Positions 1 through 7,662 of a stretch of 64,000 bases of DNA are shown here, piece by piece. The notes below the pieces were generated by a model. The model did not search any database, was not told the DNA's origin, and worked only from the letters and a program-made list of their open reading frames with translations. Origin of the DNA: Clostridia bacterium (GTDB lineage: Bacteria; Bacillota; Clostridia; Oscillospirales; Acutalibacteraceae); the NCBI GenBank assembly GCA_017623615.1, contig JAGAOT010000013.1, positions 102,254-166,253 of the forward strand, read 5' to 3'. Both the position numbers and the translations under genes were made by a program. How positions within the stretch are numbered: position 1 is the first letter of the stretch; each line of letters starts with the position of its first letter.

Positions 1-306
1 TACCCCATGGTTATATGCTCCGGTAAATGCAACAGAGCGGAAAGACCGCTCGCATGCCGCATCTTTCCGCTCTTTCCTTTGGTGTATGAAATTGACGGTA
101 AACTGAAATTTGAGGTTATTCTTGACCCGCGCGCAAACATGTGCCCGCTTGCGCGGCAGCAAAAACCGCTTGACCCCTCGTTTATTAAAGAAGTGCGCAA
201 AACAGCGCGTGTGCTTGCCCGCGACCCCGAAACGCTTGAATACATGAAAGCCGTCAGCCTTGAGCTGACGGAGATTATAGAGCTTCGCGAAAAACTGGGG
301 TTATAA
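1..306 (+). CDS. Cys-cluster (YkgJ-like) protein, 3' part only
   Basis: The reading frame is open from the window edge, so the true start lies upstream; the first visible ATG is at 7. The visible ~101 residues begin with a Cys-rich stretch, CSGKCNRAERPLACRIFP, followed by a later MCPLA. Closely spaced cysteines followed by RP-x-x-CR-x-FP are typical of the CxxCxxCC (YkgJ/UPF0153) family, thought to bind iron or zinc, and the first Cys residues of that cluster would lie outside the window. The C-terminal half is helical and unremarkable. Its last six bases overlap the 3' end of the opposite-strand methyltransferase gene. The family call is tentative and no function can be given. Confidence 0.5.
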   Translation, partial: YPMVICSGKCNRAERPLACRIFPLFPLVYEIDGKLKFEVILDPRANMCPLARQQKPLDPSFIKEVRKTARVLARDPETLEYMKAVSLELTEIIELREKLGL

Positions 307-612
307 ATTCCCGTTCCATGCAAATCTTTTCATATCAACTCTGCCGTCGTCAAGGAATTCAACGCCTTCTTCGGCAAGCAGAATTCTCTGCATGTTTTCG
401 CCGCCAAAGGCAAACGCCTTTGAAACTTCGCCGTTTTTGGTAACAACGCGGTGGCAGGGGATTTTGCCGGGCTCGGGGTTAACATGGAGCGCATACCCCA
501 CAACTCTTGACCAGCGCGGATTGCCAGCCATTGCGGCAACACAGCCGTAGGTGCAAACTTTTCCGCGCGGAATTTTTCTTACAACATCATATATTTTATT
601 AAATGTATTCAT
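301..612 (-). CDS. MGMT-family DNA alkyltransferase-like protein
   Basis: A 103-residue protein equivalent to the C-terminal DNA-binding domain of O6-alkylguanine-DNA alkyltransferases. It has the helix-turn-helix part (IPRGKVCTYG) and the PCHRVV active-site motif with the acceptor cysteine at residue 53. Alkyltransferase-like proteins of similar length usually carry Trp at that position, so this one keeps the residue needed to accept an alkyl group from DNA, although the N-terminal Ada domain is absent. It is expected to act in the cytoplasm in alkylation repair or damage recognition. It is convergent with, and overlaps by six bases, the gene to its left. The family is clear; whether it transfers alkyl groups or only flags lesions is not decided by sequence. 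Confidence 0.85.
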   Translation of the reverse strand: MNTFNKIYDVVRKIPRGKVCTYGCVAAMAGNPRWSRVVGYALHVNPEPGKIPCHRVVTKNGEVSKAFAFGGENMQRILLAEEGVEFLDDGRVDMKRFAWNGNL

Positions 613-639
613 TATAATCTTCCTTTTTAATCAATCTGA

Positions 640-800
640 TGTAGGGGTGATTTACGAATCGCCCGCGAATTAAACAATACTTAAAACGGGCGGATAATAT
701 CCGCCCCTACACTATGATTTCAAACGCAGTGTAGGGCGGGGGCTGCTCCCGCCGTGAAACATGGATATGAGGGTCGATGTGGGCATCGACCCCTACATAC
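640..800. repeat. Cluster of GTAGGG-bordered palindromes
   Basis: Three palindromic modules sit side by side between the methyltransferase and the HAD gene. The first runs from TGTAGGGG (640-647) to CCCCTACA (704-711) and contains an inner perfect palindrome GGGCGGATAATATCCGCCC (688-706). The second is GGCGGG/CCCGCC at about 733-752, beginning with GTGTAGGG. The third is GGGTCGATG/CATCGACCC at 771-792, ending in CCTACATA. The shared GTAGGG/CCCTAC edges suggest one repetitive intergenic family (REP or MITE-like). A related element lies at 7213-7241. No coding potential is visible. Confidence 0.65.
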
Positions 801-847
801 TATTTTATATTATATTTACCTAAATATCAACAACAGGAGCGGAGATT

Positions 848-1492
848 TTGAAATATACTCACATCATTTGGGATTGGAACGGCACATTGCTCAACGACAT
901 CGGAGCATCTCTTGCAAGCGTCAACGACATGCTTTCAATGCGCGGAATGCCGCATATAAATAATGTTTATTATAAAGAATGCATCGGTGTTCCCATAATC
1001 AAGTTCTACGAAAAAGTGTTTGATTTGGAGAAAGAGGACTACTCTTTAATAATAAAACAATATAATGAGGGATACCTTCGCCATCTTGCCGATTGTGATT
1101 TAACCGACGGTGCGCGTGAAGCGTTGGAATTCTTTAAAGAAAAGGGATTGAAGCAGGTTGTTGTTTCGTCATCAAACAATGAGCAGCTTTGCCGAAACGC
1201 GGAAAAATACGGTGTTTCTGGCTATTTTGATGAGCTGCTCGGCGCAAGCGATTTTTTTGCAGGCTCAAAGATAGAAAGGGCGGCGGAATATCTGCGCAAA
1301 AACGGCGCCGAAAAGGGCAGGGTGCTTGTTGTCGGCGACCTTGAGCATGACGCCGAAATGGCGGCGGAATTGGGCGCAGACTGCGTGCTTTTAACGAGCG
1401 GTCACGAGCATCCGGAGCGGCTTAAAAACGCGAAAATGCCATTAATTGACAATCTGCACGAGTTGATTTTCTTTGTTAAAACCGCCCAATAA
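848..1492 (+). CDS. HAD-family hydrolase, phosphoglycolate phosphatase-like
   Basis: A 214-residue haloacid dehalogenase-fold protein, probably a cytoplasmic small-molecule phosphatase. Motif I is WDWNGTLL near the N terminus with the nucleophile Asp9; the usual second Asp is Asn11. Motif II is VVSSSN and motif IV is GDLEHD near residue 163. The start is TTG at 848, chosen because AGGAGCGGAG lies at proper distance upstream (about 836-845) and the protein begins just before motif I, as usual. A small helical cap lies between motifs I and II. The gene stands alone and ends in a hairpin. The Asp-to-Asn change occurs in a recognisable HAD subgroup, so activity is plausible but the substrate is unknown. 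Confidence 0.85.
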   Translation: MKYTHIIWDWNGTLLNDIGASLASVNDMLSMRGMPHINNVYYKECIGVPIIKFYEKVFDLEKEDYSLIIKQYNEGYLRHLADCDLTDGAREALEFFKEKGLKQVVVSSSNNEQLCRNAEKYGVSGYFDELLGASDFFAGSKIERAAEYLRKNGAEKGRVLVVGDLEHDAEMAAELGADCVLLTSGHEHPERLKNAKMPLIDNLHELIFFVKTAQ

Positions 1493-1506
1493 CGGCGGTT
1501 TTTCTT
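1480..1506 (+). terminator. Rho-independent terminator after the HAD gene
   Basis: AACCGCC (1480-1486) pairs with GGCGGTT (1494-1500) and is followed by a T-rich run. The stop codon of the HAD gene lies in the loop. Confidence 0.85.
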
Positions 1507-1573
1507 TGTTTAATATACACAAAAAGTCGTCATGTTAATAATTTGTTCATAATTTATTTACAAAACGTTTAAA

Positions 1574-1700
1574 ATATTGCACGGAGAACGCAACAACTCC
1601 CTTATAAAGTAATTACTGTAAATTAAGGCATTGTCTGATGCCTGCAAAGAGACCTCTTGCAAGGGTCTCAAGCGCGAAAGCGTTATTTTTATGGAGGTGC
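1574..1700 (+). other. Structured leader upstream of the dockerin protein gene
   Basis: The region before the ATG at 1706 folds into successive hairpins: GGAG with CTCC (about 1583-1600), AGGCAT with ATGCCT (about 1627-1644), AGACC with GGTCT with inner TTGCAAG (about 1650-1668), and a GAAA-tetraloop stem AGCGC/GCGTT (about 1671-1684), just before the GGAGGT ribosome binding site. I do not recognise a known riboswitch consensus. It may stabilise the mRNA or control translation. The structure is seen; the role is inferred. Confidence 0.4.
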
Positions 1701-1705
1701 AAAAT

Positions 1706-4700
1706 ATGAAAAAGGCAAAACGACTTTTAGCTGTTTTGTTGGCTGCGGTTATGCTGTTCTCTTCAGCATCAATTTCGACCTATGCCTACACAACGGCTAA
1801 CAACTACCACGAGCCTCACGTAAACAACGAAATGTATTGGTTCGACTATGAGCAGGGCTGCGGCTATTTGCTCGACATGCTTGATGATTTGCTTGCAGAT
1901 GCAGCGATTTACATCACCATGGACGAACTTAATGCTTTGGTTAAAGACGTGACAAAAGTTCTCAGTGGTGTTGTTAATGGCGGTACAATTTCACTTAATA
2001 TCGGTGAACGTATCAAAAAAGCAGGTTCAAAGGATGAGAACCTCGATTTAACCAGCGTTGACGAATTGATTTACTCACTTTACGGCATTCTTGACTGTTT
2101 GGACAATTCCAGCACGTTGGACACAGTTAACAAAATCGCTGACTTGTTTGGTTATAATATCTTGGGTGACCTTAACAACCACCTCAACATGGCAAACCTT
2201 AATAACAACTGCACAAGAGCTACCGCAGAGGACTCGGAAGTTCTTGAAATGCTTATCCTTTGGATTAGCAATCATACAAATCTTTTGGTTAAGGTTGTTG
2301 CAGGCACCGTTTGGTGGGGCGATGTTCTTCCCGACTTGCTTATGGACCTTCTCCCCGGCTTAGTCAATAATGACGGCTACATTACCAATCTTGACGGCGC
2401 TCTTAAAAGCATGCTTTATACAATGCTTGTTGATGACAGCCTTGAAGCTATCCCTGCAGGCGAAACAATCGACACCGGCGTTCAGAAGCTTATCACATGG
2501 GCTCTTGCAACAGGCACAGGCTATACTGCCGAAACAGGCGCTAACTCACTTCTCGGCGAAAATGCTTCTCCTCTTATGGCCGGCATGGATAAGCAGCCCG
2601 GCGGTGCTTCAATCACAGCAATCCCCATTAAGGCGGACCGTGACCTCGACGGCGTTGCCGAAGATTGCACAATGAACACCTATCAGCTCGTTTCAAACCT
2701 TCTTGAGTGCCTCATGGGCGGCATGCTCGGCCCCATCCTCAGCGATGTTCTTTATGATGCGCTCGATATCGAAATCACAGAGAAGTTCCCGTACGGCGAC
2801 CCCGAAATTATGAACGACCAGATGTTCTCATTGATTATCGGTCTTGTTGAGTCACTCCTTGTTCAGAACGGCGCTCCCGAGCCTGAATATACTGATGACG
2901 AAAACAAATATCCCGCTCTTAAGATTGATGCAATGCTTGACTGGCTCTTCAACGGCGGCGGTCTTGATGCATTCCTTCTTATCGACTATCAGGGTATCCA
3001 CATTCAGGATAACTTCATGTCGCTTCTTAACGACCTTGTAAGACTTCTTATCAACATGCTTCCCAGCCTCGGTCTTTTCTCATCGGCAGCTCACCTTTCA
3101 TATTCCTCCGATGAACTGAACGCAATCTGGTATTACAATGAAGATAAGCAGCTTGTTACAGAAGGTACAGAAGGCGCAGTTGATATTACATATATCACCT
3201 ACGAAACAGGCGATATCGTTTATGCAACAGAATATCAGACAATCAATGAGGTTGTAACTCCCGTTGCTTATAACTATCTTTCAACAGACCTTCCTGTTAA
3301 TATTTCCGATAAAAACGCTGATGACTATGCTAACCCCAAGTTCATCAGAAGCAACTTTGTAATCGGCACAAAGCAGGTTTATGCAACAATCATCAAGATG
3401 GCTCTTTATGACATGATTGACGGTTGCTACTTCCCCGAGTGGACAACAGACATCCCCTCAGTTCTTGCTTACGGTCTTGCTGCTCTTGCAGCACCCGCTG
3501 TTCCCGGAAACAACTACTATGCAAGACTTGATGCTTATCATCAGCTCACTCTCAACGGCGGCGTAGGCGTTGTTGTTGATGCAAACGGCAGTGCTGTTGA
3601 CCCCATTCCTTACAAAACAACCAAGGTCTTCCCCGAAAAGGATGCAAGCGGTAATTTAACCGGCAGAACCCACAACGTTGACATTCCTTCGGCTGCTTTG
3701 AGCATCGGCTGCTCATATCTTGCAGCATACCTTAACACAATCCTTGACCTCAAGGGTCAGACACTCACAACAGACACAACTCTTGAGCTCTTCGCAGGCG
3801 AATTCCTTCTCTGGGCTTGCCGCACATACATACCCATGCTTGCCGGTGAAGATAAGAACGGCGACCTTCTCATGGATGATGAAACAATGGGCGTATGGGC
3901 AGGCGCGGTTAACACATATGTTCGTGCAATTTATCAGGCAGATTCCACCGGCTCATATGCAGCCCGTGAGCTCAAGGAAACAGCAAACCTCGACGCTGTT
4001 TATGACCTTCTCGATGCAACCCTCTTCAGCCTGATTCCCACATCATGGCTTCCCAACATCACAAGCTCCAATGAGTTTGTTAATGAATGGCTTCTCGGCA
4101 ACCTTGTTGAGTTTGATATTCAGGGCATTATTGGCTTGCTCTCAACAAATATGGACCCCTCCGCAGAGCTTAACAAGCCTCTCCTTGAAGTTCTTCTTCT
4201 CGTAATCGACCGTGTTCTTGCTGTTGTATTTAACGACCGCGGTCTCCTTCTTCCCGACGGAAGAACAAATGTTGTTAAGAACAGGAACTACACAACAATC
4301 AAAACTCTTGATGCTCTTATTTCATCACAGGTAAACGGCAGCCCCAGCGAAGCAGCATCACTTCCCGTCTTGATTAAGAACCTTCTCACTTATATCAACC
4401 AGTATAAGGAAATGATTCTCGGCACAGTTCTTCCCTTCCTTGTTTCCACCACTTATGAGAGACCTTATGACACAGATGTGCTCGGCACAGATATGCTCCG
4501 ATATAAGATTGAAGACCTTGAAAATTATGTCGGCTCATTCGGCGGCAACATCAACGCAACCGCTCTTAAGACCTTGGCAAATGAAGACGATGCAAATGCA
4601 GCGGTAGCGGGCGATGCAGTTGTTCAGAGAGTTGTTACCACCGACGATGCCGGTAACATCACTGCAACAACCTATCAGATTAAGCTTAATAACGGCTCAA

Positions 4701-7057
4701 TCTATGAATCCTATGCAACCAGAGAAGAGGCAGATGAAGTTGTTGAACTTCTTAAGGATGCATATGTTGACGAAGTTGTTACGGTTAACGAAACAACCGG
4801 TGAAGAAACAGCTTCCTATACTGTTTACACAAGATGGTCATATATTGACACGGCAACCTCTGTAACTCCCGAAAAGGATAAGGCGGAAGATACCAACCCC
4901 GACTATGACGACCATCCTGGCAGCTACAAGAATAAATACAGCGGCTTCCAGTATGCAAACCTCACAAATGAAAGAAGCGCATCCAATCCTCTTGTTTCAT
5001 ACGAAACAGGCTACCACAGATTCTTTGCTTATGAAGACTGGGGCGTAAACGGCTTCTATTACGCAGCCGTAAACAATGCCCTTGATGATGCTAATGAGTT
5101 TTCATCGTCATACAGAGACTTCGCTGAAGGCACTCTTCCCGATGCATACGGTCAGTGGTTTATGTATTCAATCGAAGCTCAGCTCAGGTCAAAAGACCTT
5201 TATGACGAAAACGACGACGGCAGAAGCGTTATTTCCGAGGATACCAGCATTGATGGCGACTATGTTGCTCCCACAACAAACGATGCAGGTGAAGTGACCG
5301 ACCCCGGCTTCCCCGTTGACGGCGACCCCGGCATCCCCTCAGCAGTTTATCCCTTCACAACAAGCGACACAACAGACTTCTCCTATAAGGATTCCGTAAC
5401 AGGCGAAACTGTCAGCGTTAAGATGAACGAGGTAAACGCAGCCAACTTCGAACAGATTGCAATGGCAGTTGCCTACGGCGCAGACAGCAAGAACGATGTT
5501 CGCTTTAACGACAAAGAGATGGAGTCTATCGTAAGGCTTGCTCTTAACACAGTTGCATTCGATATCACTCCTCGCGGAGTTGCTGAAGACGGAACTCTCC
5601 TTTATAACGCAGGTTCCAAGCAGTGGAACACTCTTACAGAAAGCGATTTCAACACCATCGTTACATGGTGCACAAACAACGGTCTTACCTGCGGCGCAGA
5701 AACTCTTGAAGACGGCACAACCAATTACTGGATTGCCTGCCCCGCATTCAAGCTTATTGATGCAGGCATCGCTCTTAACGGCGTTGCTGCAAAGCCCATC
5801 ACAAACGCTGAATATTCATCTTCATACGGCAGAATTTCCATGCTTAGCGATACAAACCCGCAGGGTCACGTAATGACCTATGCTGATGATGTTAAGAAGC
5901 AGATTCATAACAGCTATGAAGAATATGTTGACACTCTCTACACAAGCAGAAGAAGTATTTACAACAGAATCGACCTTATCAGCTATCGTTATGAGCGCGC
6001 TGAAACCAACAGACTTAAGAATGCTGACACAACAATGCTTAAGTGGGTTAAGGAGCTCAGCACAAGCGCTTATAAGAACGGCGAAACCAAGCTTCGTAAC
6101 TATATGTACACCGGTGACGAAGATTTAACAACCGGCGAGCTTACAATGACCAAGATTTACACATCCGGTTCATATGCAAAGTTCAAGGAAGCTTATGACT
6201 ATGCTGATTCACTTATTGAAGTAGCCGGAAATGCTGCTTTGGCTGAAAATGAATTCACACAGTCTCTTATCACAGAAGCTTATATCGGTCTTCTTAAAGC
6301 ATATCTTGCTCTTGTTGATTACACAGGCGCTGCTTCTTGGGAACAGCTTGACAACTACATGGCAATAGCTTATGACATCATTACTGATGAAAACAAGCTT
6401 GATGCAGTTCTCGGCTATCAGGCTGCAGGTCTTGCAGTTCTTGAAAGCACATATGCAGAATGTGATACTCTCAGAAATGACCCCGATGTTGACGACGAGC
6501 GCCAGACAGAAGTTGATAACATGGCTGCTGCTCTCCGTCAGGCAATCAACGCTCTTGTTTATAACACCGCTCCCGGCCTCACAAACGCTGCAGGCACAAC
6601 AACAGATTTCCACAATACATCTGAAGAAGGCGCAGCACGTATCGTTGGTCAGGTATTCGGTCTTACAGAAGGCGTTGGCGCAGTTCTCGATGTTGTTGAA
6701 CTTATCGGTATGAGACTTGACGAAGGTATCGGTAACACCCTCACAGTCACCGGCTCCGGTAAGGGTAACGGCACCGGCGCTTACTACAGCGGCCGTGTCG
6801 GCAACGGTGAAAGATTCAGATACTACGCTGTTCTTTACGGTGATATCAACGGTGACAGCCGTATCGACGGTACTGATGCAACCGCTCTTGAGCTTTACAC
6901 CGCTCTCGGCACTCTTAACACTCTCGACTCAACCAAGTATGAAGCTGCTGATGCTGACCACGACGGTAAGGTTGATGAATTTGACGTTGCAGAAATCGTT
7001 GACCACTACACATTCGTTGAATCTATCGAGCAGACCAAGCACAGCACAGACGCATAA
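1706..7057 (+). CDS. Very large secreted dockerin-domain protein
   Basis: A 1783-residue protein with a signal peptide (MKKAKRLLAVLL, cleavage likely near Ala-Tyr-Ala, residues ~27-29). ATG 1706 was chosen because GGAGGT precedes it and the signal peptide begins there. The last ~73 residues form a type I dockerin: two calcium-loop repeats, DINGDSRIDGTD and DADHDGKVDEFD, about residues 1713-1760. A FIVAR-like helical segment (about residues 1600-1670) precedes it. The long remainder is Leu-rich and helical in its first half, mixed later. I see no catalytic motif. Codon use after about 2380 is strongly AAG/CTT/AAC-biased, as in ftsZ here, suggesting high expression. It probably assembles on a cohesin-bearing surface scaffold; no cohesin gene is in the window. 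Confidence 0.8.
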   Translation: MKKAKRLLAVLLAAVMLFSSASISTYAYTTANNYHEPHVNNEMYWFDYEQGCGYLLDMLDDLLADAAIYITMDELNALVKDVTKVLSGVVNGGTISLNIGERIKKAGSKDENLDLTSVDELIYSLYGILDCLDNSSTLDTVNKIADLFGYNILGDLNNHLNMANLNNNCTRATAEDSEVLEMLILWISNHTNLLVKVVAGTVWWGDVLPDLLMDLLPGLVNNDGYITNLDGALKSMLYTMLVDDSLEAIPAGETIDTGVQKLITWALATGTGYTAETGANSLLGENASPLMAGMDKQPGGASITAIPIKADRDLDGVAEDCTMNTYQLVSNLLECLMGGMLGPILSDVLYDALDIEITEKFPYGDPEIMNDQMFSLIIGLVESLLVQNGAPEPEYTDDENKYPALKIDAMLDWLFNGGGLDAFLLIDYQGIHIQDNFMSLLNDLVRLLINMLPSLGLFSSAAHLSYSSDELNAIWYYNEDKQLVTEGTEGAVDITYITYETGDIVYATEYQTINEVVTPVAYNYLSTDLPVNISDKNADDYANPKFIRSNFVIGTKQVYATIIKMALYDMIDGCYFPEWTTDIPSVLAYGLAALAAPAVPGNNYYARLDAYHQLTLNGGVGVVVDANGSAVDPIPYKTTKVFPEKDASGNLTGRTHNVDIPSAALSIGCSYLAAYLNTILDLKGQTLTTDTTLELFAGEFLLWACRTYIPMLAGEDKNGDLLMDDETMGVWAGAVNTYVRAIYQADSTGSYAARELKETANLDAVYDLLDATLFSLIPTSWLPNITSSNEFVNEWLLGNLVEFDIQGIIGLLSTNMDPSAELNKPLLEVLLLVIDRVLAVVFNDRGLLLPDGRTNVVKNRNYTTIKTLDALISSQVNGSPSEAASLPVLIKNLLTYINQYKEMILGTVLPFLVSTTYERPYDTDVLGTDMLRYKIEDLENYVGSFGGNINATALKTLANEDDANAAVAGDAVVQRVVTTDDAGNITATTYQIKLNNGSIYESYATREEADEVVELLKDAYVDEVVTVNETTGEETASYTVYTRWSYIDTATSVTPEKDKAEDTNPDYDDHPGSYKNKYSGFQYANLTNERSASNPLVSYETGYHRFFAYEDWGVNGFYYAAVNNALDDANEFSSSYRDFAEGTLPDAYGQWFMYSIEAQLRSKDLYDENDDGRSVISEDTSIDGDYVAPTTNDAGEVTDPGFPVDGDPGIPSAVYPFTTSDTTDFSYKDSVTGETVSVKMNEVNAANFEQIAMAVAYGADSKNDVRFNDKEMESIVRLALNTVAFDITPRGVAEDGTLLYNAGSKQWNTLTESDFNTIVTWCTNNGLTCGAETLEDGTTNYWIACPAFKLIDAGIALNGVAAKPITNAEYSSSYGRISMLSDTNPQGHVMTYADDVKKQIHNSYEEYVDTLYTSRRSIYNRIDLISYRYERAETNRLKNADTTMLKWVKELSTSAYKNGETKLRNYMYTGDEDLTTGELTMTKIYTSGSYAKFKEAYDYADSLIEVAGNAALAENEFTQSLITEAYIGLLKAYLALVDYTGAASWEQLDNYMAIAYDIITDENKLDAVLGYQAAGLAVLESTYAECDTLRNDPDVDDERQTEVDNMAAALRQAINALVYNTAPGLTNAAGTTTDFHNTSEEGAARIVGQVFGLTEGVGAVLDVVELIGMRLDEGIGNTLTVTGSGKGNGTGAYYSGRVGNGERFRYYAVLYGDINGDSRIDGTDATALELYTALGTLNTLDSTKYEAADADHDGKVDEFDVAEIVDHYTFVESIEQTKHSTDA
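6836..7018 (+). other. Dockerin domain (calcium-binding duplicated loops)
   Basis: Two EF-hand-like loops with acidic or Asn residues at positions 1, 3, 5, 9 and 12 lie at the extreme C terminus of the large secreted protein, separated by a linker of the length usual for type I dockerins. Dockerins bind cohesin modules of scaffoldins. The partner cannot be identified from this window. Confidence 0.85.
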
Positions 7058-7087
7058 TCTTCTCGGTTAATTTAACTGCAAATCAGC

Positions 7088-7125
7088 AAGCCCCCGGCTT
7101 TCTTCGGAAGGTCGGGGGCTTTTGT
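7088..7125 (+). terminator. Terminator after the dockerin protein gene
   Basis: AAGCCCCCG pairs with CGGGGGCTT around a TTTCTTCGGAAG centre and is followed by TTTTG. The stem is strong and GC-rich. Confidence 0.9.
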
Positions 7126-7212
7126 GTTGTAAAGAATATATGGTCGAAGCTCACATTGACCCTGCACAATAGTAGAGAGTCTGTTTTGATTTTTGCACGG
7201 CTTCATGGATGA

Positions 7213-7241
7213 TTGTAGGGAGCGGCGTCCCTGACGCGCCC
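7213..7241. repeat. GTAGGG-type palindromic intergenic repeat
   Basis: TTGTAGGGAGCGGCGTCC followed by GACGCGCCCC resembles the palindromic modules at 640-800: it has the same GTAGGG edge and GC-rich inverted arms. Confidence 0.45.
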
Positions 7242-7542
7242 CCGTGTGCGCTGTAAGGTGCAGAAAAAATGCTGTTGAGGCGACAGCGAGCCCCGACATG
7301 CAGTGATTAAATCTGAATTTTTTGATGATTTGTAAATCGCCACAAAAAAACAAAAAATGCAGGATTTTTTTACCAATCCTGCAAAAGTTATTCACGTTTA
7401 TATACGGTATATACTGCATAAAATTATTCTTTATACGCATTATAGCTTTTGTAAAGTGGAAAACTTTACGGTTTTAGCGTCAAAATAGAATAATAAAGCT
7501 GAGTTATCCACTTTTTCCACGAGGTTATTCACATACGAAAGT

Positions 7543-7580
7543 AAAAAAGCTTTACAATCAAAAATTGTAAAGCTTTTTTG
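7543..7580 (-). terminator. Bidirectional terminator downstream of nagA
   Basis: A near-perfect inverted repeat, AAAAAGCTTTACAAT then a five-base loop then ATTGTAAAGCTTTTT, gives U-runs on both strands. It lies about 85-120 bases past the nagA stop and is its likely terminator. Confidence 0.75.
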
Positions 7581-7662
7581 CTTGTCTGTATATATTCATG
7601 CATATTTAAAGGTATATATTATTATAATATAAAACTATATGCAAGAATAAATTCAAGTTTGT

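Larger units (their letters stand above)
7126..7662. other. 537-base AT-rich non-coding region with DnaA-box-like sites
   Basis: No convincing gene lies here; a 122-codon minus-strand frame runs through repeat sequence and lacks a ribosome binding site. A repeat related to the 640-800 cluster sits at 7213-7241. DnaA-box-like nonamers occur at 7388-7396 (TTATTCACG), 7455-7463 (minus strand TTTTCCACT), 7504-7512 (TTATCCACT), 7513-7521 (TTTTCCACG) and 7525-7533 (TTATTCACA). A short palindrome GTAAAGT/ACTTTAC spans 7451-7469. Confidence 0.5.

Noticed and set aside
1631-1705. Earlier start for the dockerin protein at 1631
   Set aside because: It would add residues ahead of the signal peptide and overlap the structured leader; GGAGGT points to ATG 1706.
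7072-7440. 122-codon minus-strand frame in the non-coding gap
   Set aside because: It crosses a terminator and a palindromic repeat, has no ribosome binding site, and the protein resembles no family.
7126-7662. Chromosomal replication origin
   Set aside because: DnaA-box-like sites are present, but dnaA, dnaN, rpmH and other usual origin neighbours are missing and no long AT-rich repeat array is seen. Kept only as a DnaA-box cluster.
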